DNA from: Mucilaginibacter sp.
GTDB lineage: Bacteria > Bacteroidota > Bacteroidia > Sphingobacteriales > Sphingobacteriaceae
DNA: 64,000 nt
Assembly: GCA_030445275.1 (NCBI GenBank)
Contig: JAUCSE010000089.1
Span: 1 to 64,000, forward strand
Reading direction: 5' to 3'
Shown: piece after piece, positions 45,302 through 53,670 of the stretch
How the letters are laid out: every line of letters starts with the position of its first letter
Position numbering within the stretch: the stretch's first letter is position 1
Notes under the pieces: model-generated
What the model was told of the DNA's origin: nothing
The model's input: only the letters and a program-made list of their open reading frames with translations
Database searches by the model: none
Made by a program: the position numbers and the translations under genes

Positions 45302-46528
45302 TTGAATAAAAAGAAGATTATAAACGACCCTGTTTATGGCTTTATCAGTATCCCAACCGAGCTGGTATTTGACCTGATTGAACATCCATATTTTCAGCGG
45401 TTGCGGTATATCAAACAACTGGGCATGACCCACCTGGTATACCCCGGAGCCTTGCATACTCGTTTCCATCATGCGCTTGGCGCCATGTACCTGATGGATA
45501 TGGCCATTGAAACATTACGCAATAAAGGGCACCAGATAAGCCCTGAAGAAGAAGAAGCCTTAACTGTGGCTATATTGTTGCATGATATTGGGCATGGCCC
45601 GTTCTCGCATGCTTTGGAGCGTACCATTATTGAAGGTATAGCCCATGAAGATATATCATCTATGCTGATGAACAAGTTAAACGAACAGTTTGGCAATCGT
45701 TTAGCTATGGCTATCAGTATTTTTAACGATACCTATCCGCGCAGATTCCTGCATCAGCTGGTATCTAGCCAGCTGGATATGGACAGGTTAGATTACCTGA
45801 ACCGCGACAGCTTCTTTACCGGCGTATCTGAAGGGGTTATCAGTTCAGACCGGATTATCAAAATGCTGAATGTAACGGATGATCATGTAGTGGTAGAGGA
45901 AAAAGGCATTTATTCTATAGAAAAATTTTTAATTGCCCGCAGGCTCATGTACTGGCAGGTTTACCTGCATAAAACCGTAATTGCCGGCGAAGAGTTGCTG
46001 GGAAAAGTATTTAAACGCTGCCGCGAACTTACCTTGCGGGGGCAGGACCTCTTTGCAGCCCCGGCATTAAAGCATTTTATTAAAAGCCACATCAGTCGTG
46101 ATGCTTTTATGAATGAGGATCATCACCTGGAAATTTTTGCGAGTTTGGATGATGCTGATATCATGTCGGCAGTAAAGGTTTGGGCCGGGCATGACGATTT
46201 TGTGCTTTCAACGCTGGCAAAAAACCTGGTGCAGCGTAATCTTTATCATGTAGAGATTACCAGCAAACAGCCCGAGAAAGAGTTTGTGAATAGCCTGATA
46301 CAAAAAGCGGTACAAAAGTATGGCATAAGCGAGCACGAAGCCTCCTATTTTGTATTTACAACATCCATACGCAACAATGCCTACACCGCCGGCGATGGCA
46401 ATATAGGTATACTGATGAAGGATGGGCATGTACATGATATTACAACAGCCAGCGACAACTCCAATTTGGAAGCCCTGGCTAAAACCGTTAAAAAATATAT
46501 ACTTTGTTATAGTAAAGATTTGCTGTAG
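45302..46528 (+). CDS. HD-domain phosphohydrolase (SAMHD1/dGTPase-like)
   Basis: A 408-residue HD-superfamily enzyme. The metal-binding set is visible: His in GALHTRFHHALGA (~47-54), HD in AILLHDIGHGPFSHALE (~99), and the distal Asp in SSQLDMDRLDYLNRDS (~165). The motif YPGALHTRFHHALG is characteristic of SAMHD1-like dNTPases or nucleotide phosphohydrolases. It leads the lpxD-lpxC/fabZ-lpxA cluster, an arrangement conserved in Bacteroidota, but its link to lipid A is unknown. The start is TTG: an in-frame stop lies four codons upstream and no ATG is available before the conserved N-terminus. Confidence 0.9.
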   Translation: MNKKKIINDPVYGFISIPTELVFDLIEHPYFQRLRYIKQLGMTHLVYPGALHTRFHHALGAMYLMDMAIETLRNKGHQISPEEEEALTVAILLHDIGHGPFSHALERTIIEGIAHEDISSMLMNKLNEQFGNRLAMAISIFNDTYPRRFLHQLVSSQLDMDRLDYLNRDSFFTGVSEGVISSDRIIKMLNVTDDHVVVEEKGIYSIEKFLIARRLMYWQVYLHKTVIAGEELLGKVFKRCRELTLRGQDLFAAPALKHFIKSHISRDAFMNEDHHLEIFASLDDADIMSAVKVWAGHDDFVLSTLAKNLVQRNLYHVEITSKQPEKEFVNSLIQKAVQKYGISEHEASYFVFTTSIRNNAYTAGDGNIGILMKDGHVHDITTASDNSNLEALAKTVKKYILCYSKDLL

Positions 46529-46670
46529 GGGTAGGTGAGCGTTTGAGTGTCATCAATTCTGAGTGATGAGTTGCTAGTTTTGGCAATGAGTTTTATAAAT
46601 TACATGCTTGAAAATGAAGGTCTTATTAAGAGAAACACTCAAAACCAACAACTCATTACTTACCACTAAT
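46529..46670. repeat. Weak inverted repeat between HD gene and lpxD
   Basis: GAGTGATGAGTTGCTAGTTTTGGCAATGAG on the left and CTCAAAACCAACAACTCATTACTTACCACT on the right are imperfect reverse complements. Probably another intergenic palindromic element. Confidence 0.5.
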
Positions 46671-46676
46671 TAATAA

Positions 46677-46707
46677 TTTGTTGCTTTAATTTTAACATTT
46701 AAATTTG
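46677..46707 (+). promoter_or_regulatory. Full promoter of lpxD (-33 TTTG, -7 TAAATTTG)
   Basis: TTTG (46677-46680) is followed after 19 bases by TAAATTTG (46700-46707), matching the Bacteroidota sigma consensus in both elements and spacing. The ATG at 46711 is three bases further, which predicts a transcript starting at the start codon. Confidence 0.6.
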
Positions 46708-46710
46708 TCG

Positions 46711-47760
46711 ATGCAATTTACTGCTCAGGAAATAAGTTTATTGCTCAACGGAACTGTTGAGGGTGATGCTTTTGTAAAGGTTGACGGACTGGCTAAAATA
46801 GAGGATGGGGCTTCGGGCAGTCTTTCGTTTTTGTCAAATCCAAAGTACGAGCAATTCTTGTACACCACCAATGCCTCGATTGTTATTATCAATAATGATC
46901 AGCAATTAACCGGTCCGGTAAAGGCTACCCTGATCAGGGTAGAAAACGCTTATAGCGCGTTTACCATTCTTCTGGAACAATATAATACCATTAAGCTTAA
47001 CAAAAAGGGCGTTGAAGAGCCCAGCTTTATACATCCAACCGCTCAAATTGGCGCCGATCCTTATATCGGTGCATTTGCCTACATAGGCACCAATGTAAAA
47101 ATTGGTGATAATTGTAAAATTTATCCAAATGTTAACATTGGTGATAATGTTACTATTGGTAATAATGTTACCTTGTTTTCGGGAGCAACTGTTTATTTCG
47201 ATTGTGTGATAGGTAATAACGTTATCGTACATTCGGGCGCGGTGATTGGAAGCGATGGTTTTGGCTTTGCTCCTAATCCTGATGGTACTTACACAAAAAT
47301 TGCCCAAATTGGCAATGTACTTATTGAGGACGACGTTGAAGTTGGAGCCAATACCGCTATTGATAGGGCAACCATGGGTTCAACCATAATACGTAAAGGC
47401 GTAAAGATTGATAACCTGGTGCAAATAGCGCACAACGTTGAGATTGGCGCCCATACGGTTATTGCAGGTCAGGCAGGCATATCCGGCAGTACCAAAGTCG
47501 GTAAAAATGCAGTTATTGGAGGCCAGGTAGGCATTTCCGGACATTTAAATATAGCCAATGGTACACAGCTATCGGCACAAACAGGAATAAACAGCTCAAT
47601 TACCGAAGAGGGTAAAGTTTGGGGCGGTACACCATACATGTCATACAAAGAATACCTGCGTGCACACTCCAAATTAAGGAGATTGCCCGAGATTGACAAA
47701 AAGGTACATGAGCTTGAAAAATTAATTGAAGAACTGCGTAATGGCAATCCGGCAAAATAA
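46711..47760 (+). CDS. lpxD: UDP-3-O-(3-hydroxyacyl)glucosamine N-acyltransferase
   Basis: A 349-residue left-handed beta-helix acyltransferase, third step of lipid A synthesis. The N-terminal uridine-binding domain (~1-100) has LKGSLSFLSNPKYE-like SGSLSFLSNPKYEQFL. The hexapeptide repeats (~105-300) run HPTAQIGADPYIGAFAYIG onward, with the catalytic His region NLVQIAHNVEIG. The C-terminal helix RAHSKLRRLPEIDKKVHELEKLIEELR forms the trimer extension. ATG at 46711 fits the promoter; a TTG two codons upstream is rejected. Confidence 0.95.
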   Translation: MQFTAQEISLLLNGTVEGDAFVKVDGLAKIEDGASGSLSFLSNPKYEQFLYTTNASIVIINNDQQLTGPVKATLIRVENAYSAFTILLEQYNTIKLNKKGVEEPSFIHPTAQIGADPYIGAFAYIGTNVKIGDNCKIYPNVNIGDNVTIGNNVTLFSGATVYFDCVIGNNVIVHSGAVIGSDGFGFAPNPDGTYTKIAQIGNVLIEDDVEVGANTAIDRATMGSTIIRKGVKIDNLVQIAHNVEIGAHTVIAGQAGISGSTKVGKNAVIGGQVGISGHLNIANGTQLSAQTGINSSITEEGKVWGGTPYMSYKEYLRAHSKLRRLPEIDKKVHELEKLIEELRNGNPAK

Positions 47761-47780
47761 GGACGGCCAATAGGAATATT

Positions 47781-49187
47781 ATGAATGTAAAACAAAGAAC
47801 TATTAAAGTGCCGGTATCAGTTTCGGGTACGGGCTTACACACTGGTCAGCGTGTAACCATGACATTTAACCCGGCACCGGAAAACCACGGCTACAAATTC
47901 AGACGGATCGATTTACCCGGTTCGCCTATAATTGATGCCGACGTCGATAATGTTACCGATACTTCACGTGGTACCACTATTTCGCAAAACGGCGCAACTG
48001 TAAATACGGTTGAACACGTGCTGGCAGCATTGGTAGGTTTAGAGATTGACAACGTTTTGATAGATATGGACGGTCCCGAAACACCTATTATGGATGGCAG
48101 TTCGATACAGTTTGTTGATGTTATTACCGAAACCGGCCTGATTGAGCAGGATGCCGATCGCGAATACTACCACATTCCCTACAATATACATTACTCAGAA
48201 CCCGATCGTAAGGTAGAGATGGTGGCCATGCCGCTTGACGATTATCGCTTTACCTGTATGGTTGATTATAACTCGCAGGTGTTGGGTAGCCAGCATGCCA
48301 GTATATCAACCATCGGTGAGTTTAAAAAGGAAATTGCCTCCTGCCGTACCTTTTGTTTTTTGCACGAGCTGGAGATGCTGGTAAAGCATGACCTGATAAA
48401 AGGTGGCGATCTGAACAATGCCATTGTAGTGGTTGATAAAGAGGTTGATGAGGACGAACTGGCACACCTTGCCAAATTATTTAATCGTAAGGATATCAAT
48501 GTAGCCCCGCAAGGGATACTGAACAATATTGAACTGCGCCATCAGAACGAGCCCGCAAGGCATAAATTGCTGGATATGATAGGCGATCTGGCGCTGGTTG
48601 GTGTTCCGCTTAAGGGGCATATCATGGCTGCCAGGCCGGGGCATGCGGCCAATGTGGCCTTCGCCAAAAAAATAAAAGCGCTTATTAAAAAGGAAAAGAG
48701 TCGCAAACAGGTTAAAGTTTACGATCCTAACGCCAAGCCTGTATTTGATACGGTTGAAATAATGGGCATGCTGCCGCACAGGCAACCTTTTTTAATGATT
48801 GATAAAATATTGGAACTGACCAAAAGCCACGTAGTGGGTATGAAAAACGTAACCATAAACGAGGAGTTTTTTAAGGGCCATTTCCCGGGCGCACCTATAT
48901 TTCCGGGTGTGCTGCAAATTGAAGGCATGGTGCAAACCGGGGGTATCCTGGTGTTAAATACGGTGCCCGATCCGGAAAATTATCTTACCTTGTTTTTAAA
49001 GATCGAGAACGCGCGTTTTAAAAGCAAAGTAGTGCCGGGCGATACGATTATTTATATTTGCGACCTGCTTGCTCCCATAAGACGGGGTATTGCAACCATG
49101 AAAGGTGTTGGTATGGTGGGTGACAGGGTAGTTGTTGAGGCCGAATTAATGGCACAAATAGTAAAAGTAAAAGAAACAGAAGCATGA
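47781..49187 (+). CDS. lpxC/fabZ: Bifunctional LpxC/FabZ: UDP-3-O-acyl-GlcNAc deacetylase and 3-hydroxyacyl-ACP dehydratase
   Basis: A 468-residue fusion. The LpxC half (~1-310) performs the committed zinc-dependent deacetylation in lipid A synthesis; it shows SGTGLHTGQRVTM, TVEHVLAALVGLEIDN with a zinc His, MDGPETPIMDGSS and ARHKLLDMIGDLALVG with His and Asp ligands. The FabZ half (~325-468) has MLPHRQPFLMIDKIL and the catalytic FKGHFPGAPIFPGVLQIE. The fusion is normal for Bacteroidota and couples the shared hydroxyacyl-ACP pool. It starts 20 bases after lpxD and overlaps lpxA by four bases. Confidence 0.97.
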   Translation: MNVKQRTIKVPVSVSGTGLHTGQRVTMTFNPAPENHGYKFRRIDLPGSPIIDADVDNVTDTSRGTTISQNGATVNTVEHVLAALVGLEIDNVLIDMDGPETPIMDGSSIQFVDVITETGLIEQDADREYYHIPYNIHYSEPDRKVEMVAMPLDDYRFTCMVDYNSQVLGSQHASISTIGEFKKEIASCRTFCFLHELEMLVKHDLIKGGDLNNAIVVVDKEVDEDELAHLAKLFNRKDINVAPQGILNNIELRHQNEPARHKLLDMIGDLALVGVPLKGHIMAARPGHAANVAFAKKIKALIKKEKSRKQVKVYDPNAKPVFDTVEIMGMLPHRQPFLMIDKILELTKSHVVGMKNVTINEEFFKGHFPGAPIFPGVLQIEGMVQTGGILVLNTVPDPENYLTLFLKIENARFKSKVVPGDTIIYICDLLAPIRRGIATMKGVGMVGDRVVVEAELMAQIVKVKETEA

Positions 49188-49969
49188 TCCAGCCTTTAGC
49201 ATATATACACCCACAGGCTAAAATAGCCGATAACGTGGTGATTGAGCCTTTTGTAACCATCCACAAGGATGTTGAAATTGGCGAGGGTACCTGGATCGGT
49301 TCCAACTCCGTAATTATGGATGGCGCCCGTATAGGTAAAAACTGCCGTATTTTTCCGGGTGCCGTGGTATCTGCCCCGCCACAGGATCTGAAATATAAAG
49401 GCGAGCAAAGTACGGTATCCATAGGTGATAACACTACCATACGTGAGTGTGTTACCCTAAATCGTGGTACCGCGTTGGATAAAAACACCACCACCATTGG
49501 CAGTAATTGCCTGCTCATGGCCTACGTACACGTAGCACACGATTGCGTTATCGGCGATAACGTGATCATTGCCAACTCGGTACAGCTGGCAGGCCACATT
49601 AATATTTATGATTATGCTTTTGTTGGTGGCTCATCGGCCGTACACCAGTTTGTTGAAATTGGCGCACACAGCATGATATCAGGCGGATCATTGGTGCGTA
49701 AGGATGTTCCTCCGTTCACCAAGGCTGGTCGCGAGCCATTATCATATGTAGGTATCAACTCAGTAGGTTTACGCCGCAGAGGGTTTTCGGCAGCAACCAT
49801 TAATGAGATCCAGGAGATATACCGTATCCTGTTCCTCAAAAAATATAATGTAAGCAAGGCCCTTGATATTATTGAAGCCGAGTTTACCCCAAGCATTGAG
49901 CGCGATGAGATCATCAACTTCCTGCAAAACTCGCAAAGAGGGATCATGAAGGGGTTTGGGAATACCTGA
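49184..49969 (+). CDS. lpxA: UDP-N-acetylglucosamine O-acyltransferase
   Basis: A 261-residue beta-helix acyltransferase, first step of lipid A synthesis. Hexapeptide repeats begin at AYIHPQAKIADNVVIEPFV. The catalytic His lies in YVHVAHDCVIGDNVIIAN, and GAHSMISGGSLVRKDVPPF precedes a C-terminal helical domain (~190-261, LRRRGFSAATINEIQEIYR). ATGA overlap with the preceding fusion gene implies translational coupling. It is followed by a long perfect inverted repeat that probably ends the transcript. Confidence 0.96.
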   Translation: MIQPLAYIHPQAKIADNVVIEPFVTIHKDVEIGEGTWIGSNSVIMDGARIGKNCRIFPGAVVSAPPQDLKYKGEQSTVSIGDNTTIRECVTLNRGTALDKNTTTIGSNCLLMAYVHVAHDCVIGDNVIIANSVQLAGHINIYDYAFVGGSSAVHQFVEIGAHSMISGGSLVRKDVPPFTKAGREPLSYVGINSVGLRRRGFSAATINEIQEIYRILFLKKYNVSKALDIIEAEFTPSIERDEIINFLQNSQRGIMKGFGNT

Positions 49970-50085
49970 TTTTTAGTCGATGGTCCATAGTCGATGGTCC
50001 ATGGTAAAAAAGTTTAGTAATACAAAATGAAGTCTTTATAAATCAGAGCTCCATGGACCATCGACTATGGACCATCGACTAAAAA
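49970..50085. repeat. Perfect 35-bp inverted repeat built from tandem 14-mers
   Basis: Arms 49970-50004 and 50051-50085 are exact reverse complements over 35 bases with a 46-base loop. Each arm holds two tandem copies of AGTCGATGGTCCAT. The left arm starts on the base after the lpxA stop, and the right arm ends seven bases before the next ATG. It can fold into a strong hairpin with terminal T/A runs, so it may act as a terminator. Confidence 0.9.
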
Positions 50086-50092
50086 CTCCCCC

Positions 50093-50713
50093 ATGACCAT
50101 CACCCTCAACAACATTGGCCGCAGATTTAACCGCGACTGGATATTCAGGGGTATTGACTATACTTTTAACAGTGGGCAAACCTATGCTATACTGGGGCCA
50201 AACGGCTCGGGGAAGTCAACTTTATTACAAGTTTTAAATGCAAGCTTGTCGCCTTCGGCCGGCGCTATTGATTTTACATTTCAGGAGAAACCCGTTGCTA
50301 CCGACCAGGTCTTTAATCATTTAAGCCTTGCTGCTCCCTACCTGGAACTGATAGAGGAGTTTACGCTGAGCGAGATGGTTGATTTTCATTTTAAGTTTAA
50401 AAAATACAAGGATGGCATCGGTAAAGCGGAGCTGATAGCTTTGTTAAACTTACCCAAAAGCGAAAACAAATTGATCCGTTATTTTTCATCGGGTATGAAA
50501 CAACGCCTTAAGCTGATCCTTGCCTTTTGTGCCGATACACCAATGCTCATGCTGGATGAGCCTACCTCCAATTTAGATACACAGGGTGTTGATTGGTATT
50601 TAAGCCTTGTACAACGGTTTGCCACCGGTAGGCTTACTATAGTGTGCTCCAATCAAGAACATGAATATGGCTTCTGCGATCAGCGGCTTAGCATTTCGGA
50701 TTATAAGAGTTAG
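50093..50713 (+). CDS. ABC transporter ATP-binding protein (stand-alone)
   Basis: A 206-residue ABC ATPase domain. Walker A is LGPNGSGKSTLLQ, signature loop FSSGMKQRLKL (C-motif SSGM in place of LSGGQ), Walker B MLMLDEPTSNLD, and the switch His is replaced by Gln in CSNQEHEYG. No permease or second gene for a transporter is adjacent. A short ABC ATPase at this place after lpxA is common in related genomes; its membrane partner must lie elsewhere. Export of lipid or protein is an unproven guess. Confidence 0.88.
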   Translation: MTITLNNIGRRFNRDWIFRGIDYTFNSGQTYAILGPNGSGKSTLLQVLNASLSPSAGAIDFTFQEKPVATDQVFNHLSLAAPYLELIEEFTLSEMVDFHFKFKKYKDGIGKAELIALLNLPKSENKLIRYFSSGMKQRLKLILAFCADTPMLMLDEPTSNLDTQGVDWYLSLVQRFATGRLTIVCSNQEHEYGFCDQRLSISDYKS

Positions 50714-50795
50714 TTGATTGAGTTAGATTAGGTTGAATAGTTGATTAGGTTTAAATCTAACTTAATCAACCTAATACAACCTAATCAACCCATAA
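50708..50795. repeat. Inverted repeat between ABC gene and efp
   Basis: GTTGATTGAGTTAGATTAGGTTGAATAGTTGATTAGGTT is answered by AACTTAATCAACCTAATACAACCTAATCAACCCATAAC. Internal tandem words (TTGATTAGGTT) resemble the organisation of the repeat at 49970 but with a different sequence. Confidence 0.75.
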
Positions 50796-50802
50796 CAACC
50801 AC

Positions 50803-50833
50803 TTGTTTCTTTGCCTTTAAGTAGCTAATTTTG
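50803..50833 (+). promoter_or_regulatory. Promoter of efp (-33 TTG, -7 TAATTTTG)
   Basis: TTG (50803-50805), a 20-base spacer, then TAATTTTG (50826-50833), exact for the Bacteroidota consensus. The ATG lies 18 bases further. Confidence 0.6.
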
Positions 50834-50850
50834 CGCCTCAATATTATTTT

Positions 50851-51414
50851 ATGGCTAAAGCATCAGATGTTAAAAATGGAAATGTGCTTCGCTTTAACGG
50901 CGAATTAGTGCAGGTTGAAGAGTTTTTACACCGTACACCAGGTAACTTGCGCGCCTTTTATCAGGCCCGTATGCGTAACGTAAAATCAGGAAAACTGGTT
51001 GAATACCGTTTCCGTACCGACGAAGAGGTGGATATTGCCCGTGTTGAAACCAGTGACTATCAATATTTATATGACGAGGGTAATGCATTAGTAGTAATGG
51101 ATAACACCACGTATGATCAGCATAGTATCCCAAAAACATTATTTGGCCCGGCAGTAAAGTTTTTAAAGGAAGGCATGAACGTTATGGTAGCTTTTGAAAG
51201 CGAAGAACCTATCATGGGATCAATCCCTGGTTCTGCCGAGCTGGAAATTACCTATACCGAACCTGCTGTTAAAGGTGATACTTCAAGTGGTGCCCAGAAA
51301 AACGCGACTGTTGAAACCGGTGCCGAAATACGTGTACCGTTATTTATTAACATTGGCGACAAGGTAAAGGTTGATACCGCTACCGGCACGTATGTTGAGC
51401 GCGTAAAGGCTTAA
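50851..51414 (+). CDS. efp: Elongation factor P
   Basis: A 187-residue three-domain EF-P that rescues ribosomes stalled at polyproline stretches. The KOW-like domain I has KNGNVLRFNGELVQVEEFLH, domain II and III follow to GDKVKVDTATGTYVERVKA. The loop that reaches the peptidyl-transferase centre reads HRTPGNLRAF. The residue aligned to the modified Lys34 of E. coli appears to be Asn32, not Lys or Arg, so the usual EpmA or EarP modification at that position is not possible. The C-terminus is otherwise normal. Confidence 0.95.
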   Translation: MAKASDVKNGNVLRFNGELVQVEEFLHRTPGNLRAFYQARMRNVKSGKLVEYRFRTDEEVDIARVETSDYQYLYDEGNALVVMDNTTYDQHSIPKTLFGPAVKFLKEGMNVMVAFESEEPIMGSIPGSAELEITYTEPAVKGDTSSGAQKNATVETGAEIRVPLFINIGDKVKVDTATGTYVERVKA

Positions 51415-51480
51415 GCCCGTCAGCCTCTGCCGGCTGGCGAAGAAGTTTTTGATTACGTTTTCTGCTTTGTAGACAGTATA

Positions 51481-51514
51481 AAAAAGAGGTCCCGTTTTCG
51501 GAACCTCTTTTTTG
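51481..51514. terminator. Bidirectional terminator after efp
   Basis: AAAAAAGAGGT (51481-51491) pairs with ACCTCTTTTTT (51504-51514), with the loop closed by CC/GG. It lies between the convergent efp and hybrid anti-sigma genes. Confidence 0.85.
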
Positions 51515-51538
51515 TTATATGGCACAGTAGAACTCTGT

Positions 51539-52891
51539 TTATTTTTGTTGCTGAAATTTTACCTTAACGGTAACCTGTTCAGGCTTTTGGTTGTTATTAC
51601 CAACCCATGATGGGCCCGCCTTGATCAGGTCAATGGCTTTTTGGTCCGCCGTTGTATTCAGGCTCTTTTTAATTTTTATATCGCTCAGAGTGCCATCAGT
51701 TGCAACGGTAAAGGTTACGCTTACACTGCCGGTTGTGCCATCGGGTAAGGTGGCATTTGCCTGCAAATATTTTTTTAAGCTACTCCAGCCATTTTGCGGA
51801 TGCGCGCTTTCGGCTGCCGGTTCATCGCCTCCGTCTCCCCTGACCACCACAACCTCGCTCAATGCATGGCTATCCTGGTTAAGTTCCACTTTTAAGCTAT
51901 CCCCACCTTTTACGTTTACCTGCTTACGCTCATAGCCAATAGAAACAATATCCAGTGTTTGCGCGTTTCCGAAGGTTATTGGCAGGGCGAAATGCCCGGC
52001 AGTATTGGTAACGGTACTTTTGTTGGTTCCCCTCACGCGTATAGCGGCTCCTATAACCGGCGAGCCGTTGTCTTTTGATATAATAATACCGGTAATCCGC
52101 TGAGCTTCAGCCTGCCCTTTGGGGTCTGCCGGTATTACCGTTAAGCCGGCCACTTTTCCCTGCAACATGGTTGTTGACGATGCCGCAACTCTTGTTCTTC
52201 TATTAAGTGCAACAGCATTATCAATACTATCCTGTTTGCCTTTTGAGGTATAACCCATTACTACAGCCTCGCTTAGTTGCTGCGTATTATCCTTTTTATC
52301 TTCCTGTGCTTTAGCTGCTGCAGCCGGAGGTGGCGGTTCAACAACTGCCACCGGGTTGTTTGCAGTAGCCGGAACATTTGCATCAGCCGCAGAAATTTCC
52401 TGCTGATATACCGCTTTATCTGAGGATTTAGCGGTAGGTTTTGATACTGGGACAGCAGGTTTAGCACTTTGAGCTATCAACGGAACTTGCATTGCAGAAG
52501 CAGCACCTTTCAGGGTATCGGGTTGGGGCTCGATCGTAGCTTTGTGGGGCGCAGGTAATACAACATCAGCCGTTTTTTGCTTTTCGTTAGGCTCAGTTTT
52601 TTTGAGCCACAAACCACCAATAGTTAACACCACCAAAACAGATGCCGCTATTGACCATGCCCTCCAGGGAATAATACGGCCTCTTTTTTCGCTGGTACGT
52701 TGTTGCAGGCGTTCAGATAGTTCGCTAAGATTAGGTTGCTGGTCTTTCCCGGTTGTTTCATAACCTTCCAGTGCATCCATCAAAAACGGATCGTCAAGCG
52801 CTTCGCGTTCAAGTTGATGCATGGCATTGGCATTAAGCTCCCCGTTTAGGTACTTCCTGATCTGCAATATGTCGGCTTTTTTACTGCTCAC
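51539..52891 (-). CDS. Hybrid anti-sigma / carboxypeptidase-regulatory / TonB C-terminal protein
   Basis: A 450-residue single-pass membrane protein. Residues 1-75 are cytoplasmic and helical (KADILQIRKYLNGELN ... LERLQQR-like), in the position of an anti-sigma domain. One helix at ~79-96 (SIAASVLVVLTIGGLWL) follows, then a Pro/Ala/Lys-rich spacer to ~200. At ~205-252 comes a SusC-plug-like stretch (LSEAVVMGYTSKGKQD ... LQGKVAGLTV). A CarboxypepD_reg-like domain (~266-345) and a TonB C-terminal domain (~366-450, ATLPDGTTGSVSVTFTV) end the protein. It starts with GTG inside the end of the sigma gene. It probably controls the sigma factor in response to envelope or receptor state. Confidence 0.8.
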   Translation of the reverse strand: MSSKKADILQIRKYLNGELNANAMHQLEREALDDPFLMDALEGYETTGKDQQPNLSELSERLQQRTSEKRGRIIPWRAWSIAASVLVVLTIGGLWLKKTEPNEKQKTADVVLPAPHKATIEPQPDTLKGAASAMQVPLIAQSAKPAVPVSKPTAKSSDKAVYQQEISAADANVPATANNPVAVVEPPPPAAAAKAQEDKKDNTQQLSEAVVMGYTSKGKQDSIDNAVALNRRTRVAASSTTMLQGKVAGLTVIPADPKGQAEAQRITGIIISKDNGSPVIGAAIRVRGTNKSTVTNTAGHFALPITFGNAQTLDIVSIGYERKQVNVKGGDSLKVELNQDSHALSEVVVVRGDGGDEPAAESAHPQNGWSSLKKYLQANATLPDGTTGSVSVTFTVATDGTLSDIKIKKSLNTTADQKAIDLIKAGPSWVGNNNQKPEQVTVKVKFQQQK

Positions 52892-53453
52892 TGTTTTTCT
52901 CCAGGCAAATTTTCAAATTCCTTTTGCCGTTTTGTATATAACTTTTTACCTCATTTAAACTAAAACCGGTAATATCGGCCACATCTTTATAGCACTTCTC
53001 CTTTAAATAAAATAAATCGATGCTTTGTTTTTGTGCACCGGTCAGTTTATCAATACAATGTTCTAAAGCTTTATAGGCTTCTTCACGGTTATTATCATCA
53101 GGATGCAAAAGTGGGGTAAATTCCATAACCTCATCCAAAGCAACCAATTCCAGCTTTTTGCCAACCCTTAATTGCATCAAGCAATAATTGCGCCCAAGTA
53201 CATATAACCAGCTTCGGAATATACTGATATCATGCTGTTTAACTTTGGTTATCAATTCTTCAAATATCCCCATCACCGCATCTTTGGCCAGTTCTTCGTT
53301 TTTCAGGTACTTTAAACAAACACCATAAACCAAAGGCATATACCTTTCATACAGCTGTCCTAAAACCGCGATATCTCCGTTAGTACGATAAGCAGCCAGC
53401 AATTCGCCGTCAGTTGAGGAGTTTAGTTTATTTGGTTTGATAAAATTGGCCAT
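52881..53453 (-). CDS. ECF-type RNA polymerase sigma factor
   Basis: A 190-residue sigma-70 family factor. Region 2 is GQLYERYMPLVYGVCLKYLKN and ELITKVKQHDISIFRSWLY with RNYCLMQLR. Region 4 HTH is LKEKCYKDVADITGFSLNEVKSYIQNGKRNLKI. The spacing and length fit the Bacteroidota ECF group. The ATG at 53453 is preferred to a TTG four codons upstream. It overlaps the hybrid TonB gene by 11 bases and is co-transcribed with it. Target promoters are unknown. Confidence 0.9.
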   Translation of the reverse strand: MANFIKPNKLNSSTDGELLAAYRTNGDIAVLGQLYERYMPLVYGVCLKYLKNEELAKDAVMGIFEELITKVKQHDISIFRSWLYVLGRNYCLMQLRVGKKLELVALDEVMEFTPLLHPDDNNREEAYKALEHCIDKLTGAQKQSIDLFYLKEKCYKDVADITGFSLNEVKSYIQNGKRNLKICLEKNSEQ

Positions 53454-53670
53454 TAAAAGGTGCAAAATAAATTTTTTAAACCGTTTATGGAAATTAAGCA
53501 GTTATAACATCCTTCATAAAAAACAAAAGGTTATAAAAATGGCCCATATCGCAAAAGGCCATCATATCTAAGGTTACCAACCAGGGGTTATAAAACTGGC
53601 CGAAAGTGCTAAATTGTTAAGGCCACGCAGGGCATTGGCTGCTGACGAAGAGAATTAAGATAAAAATCGG

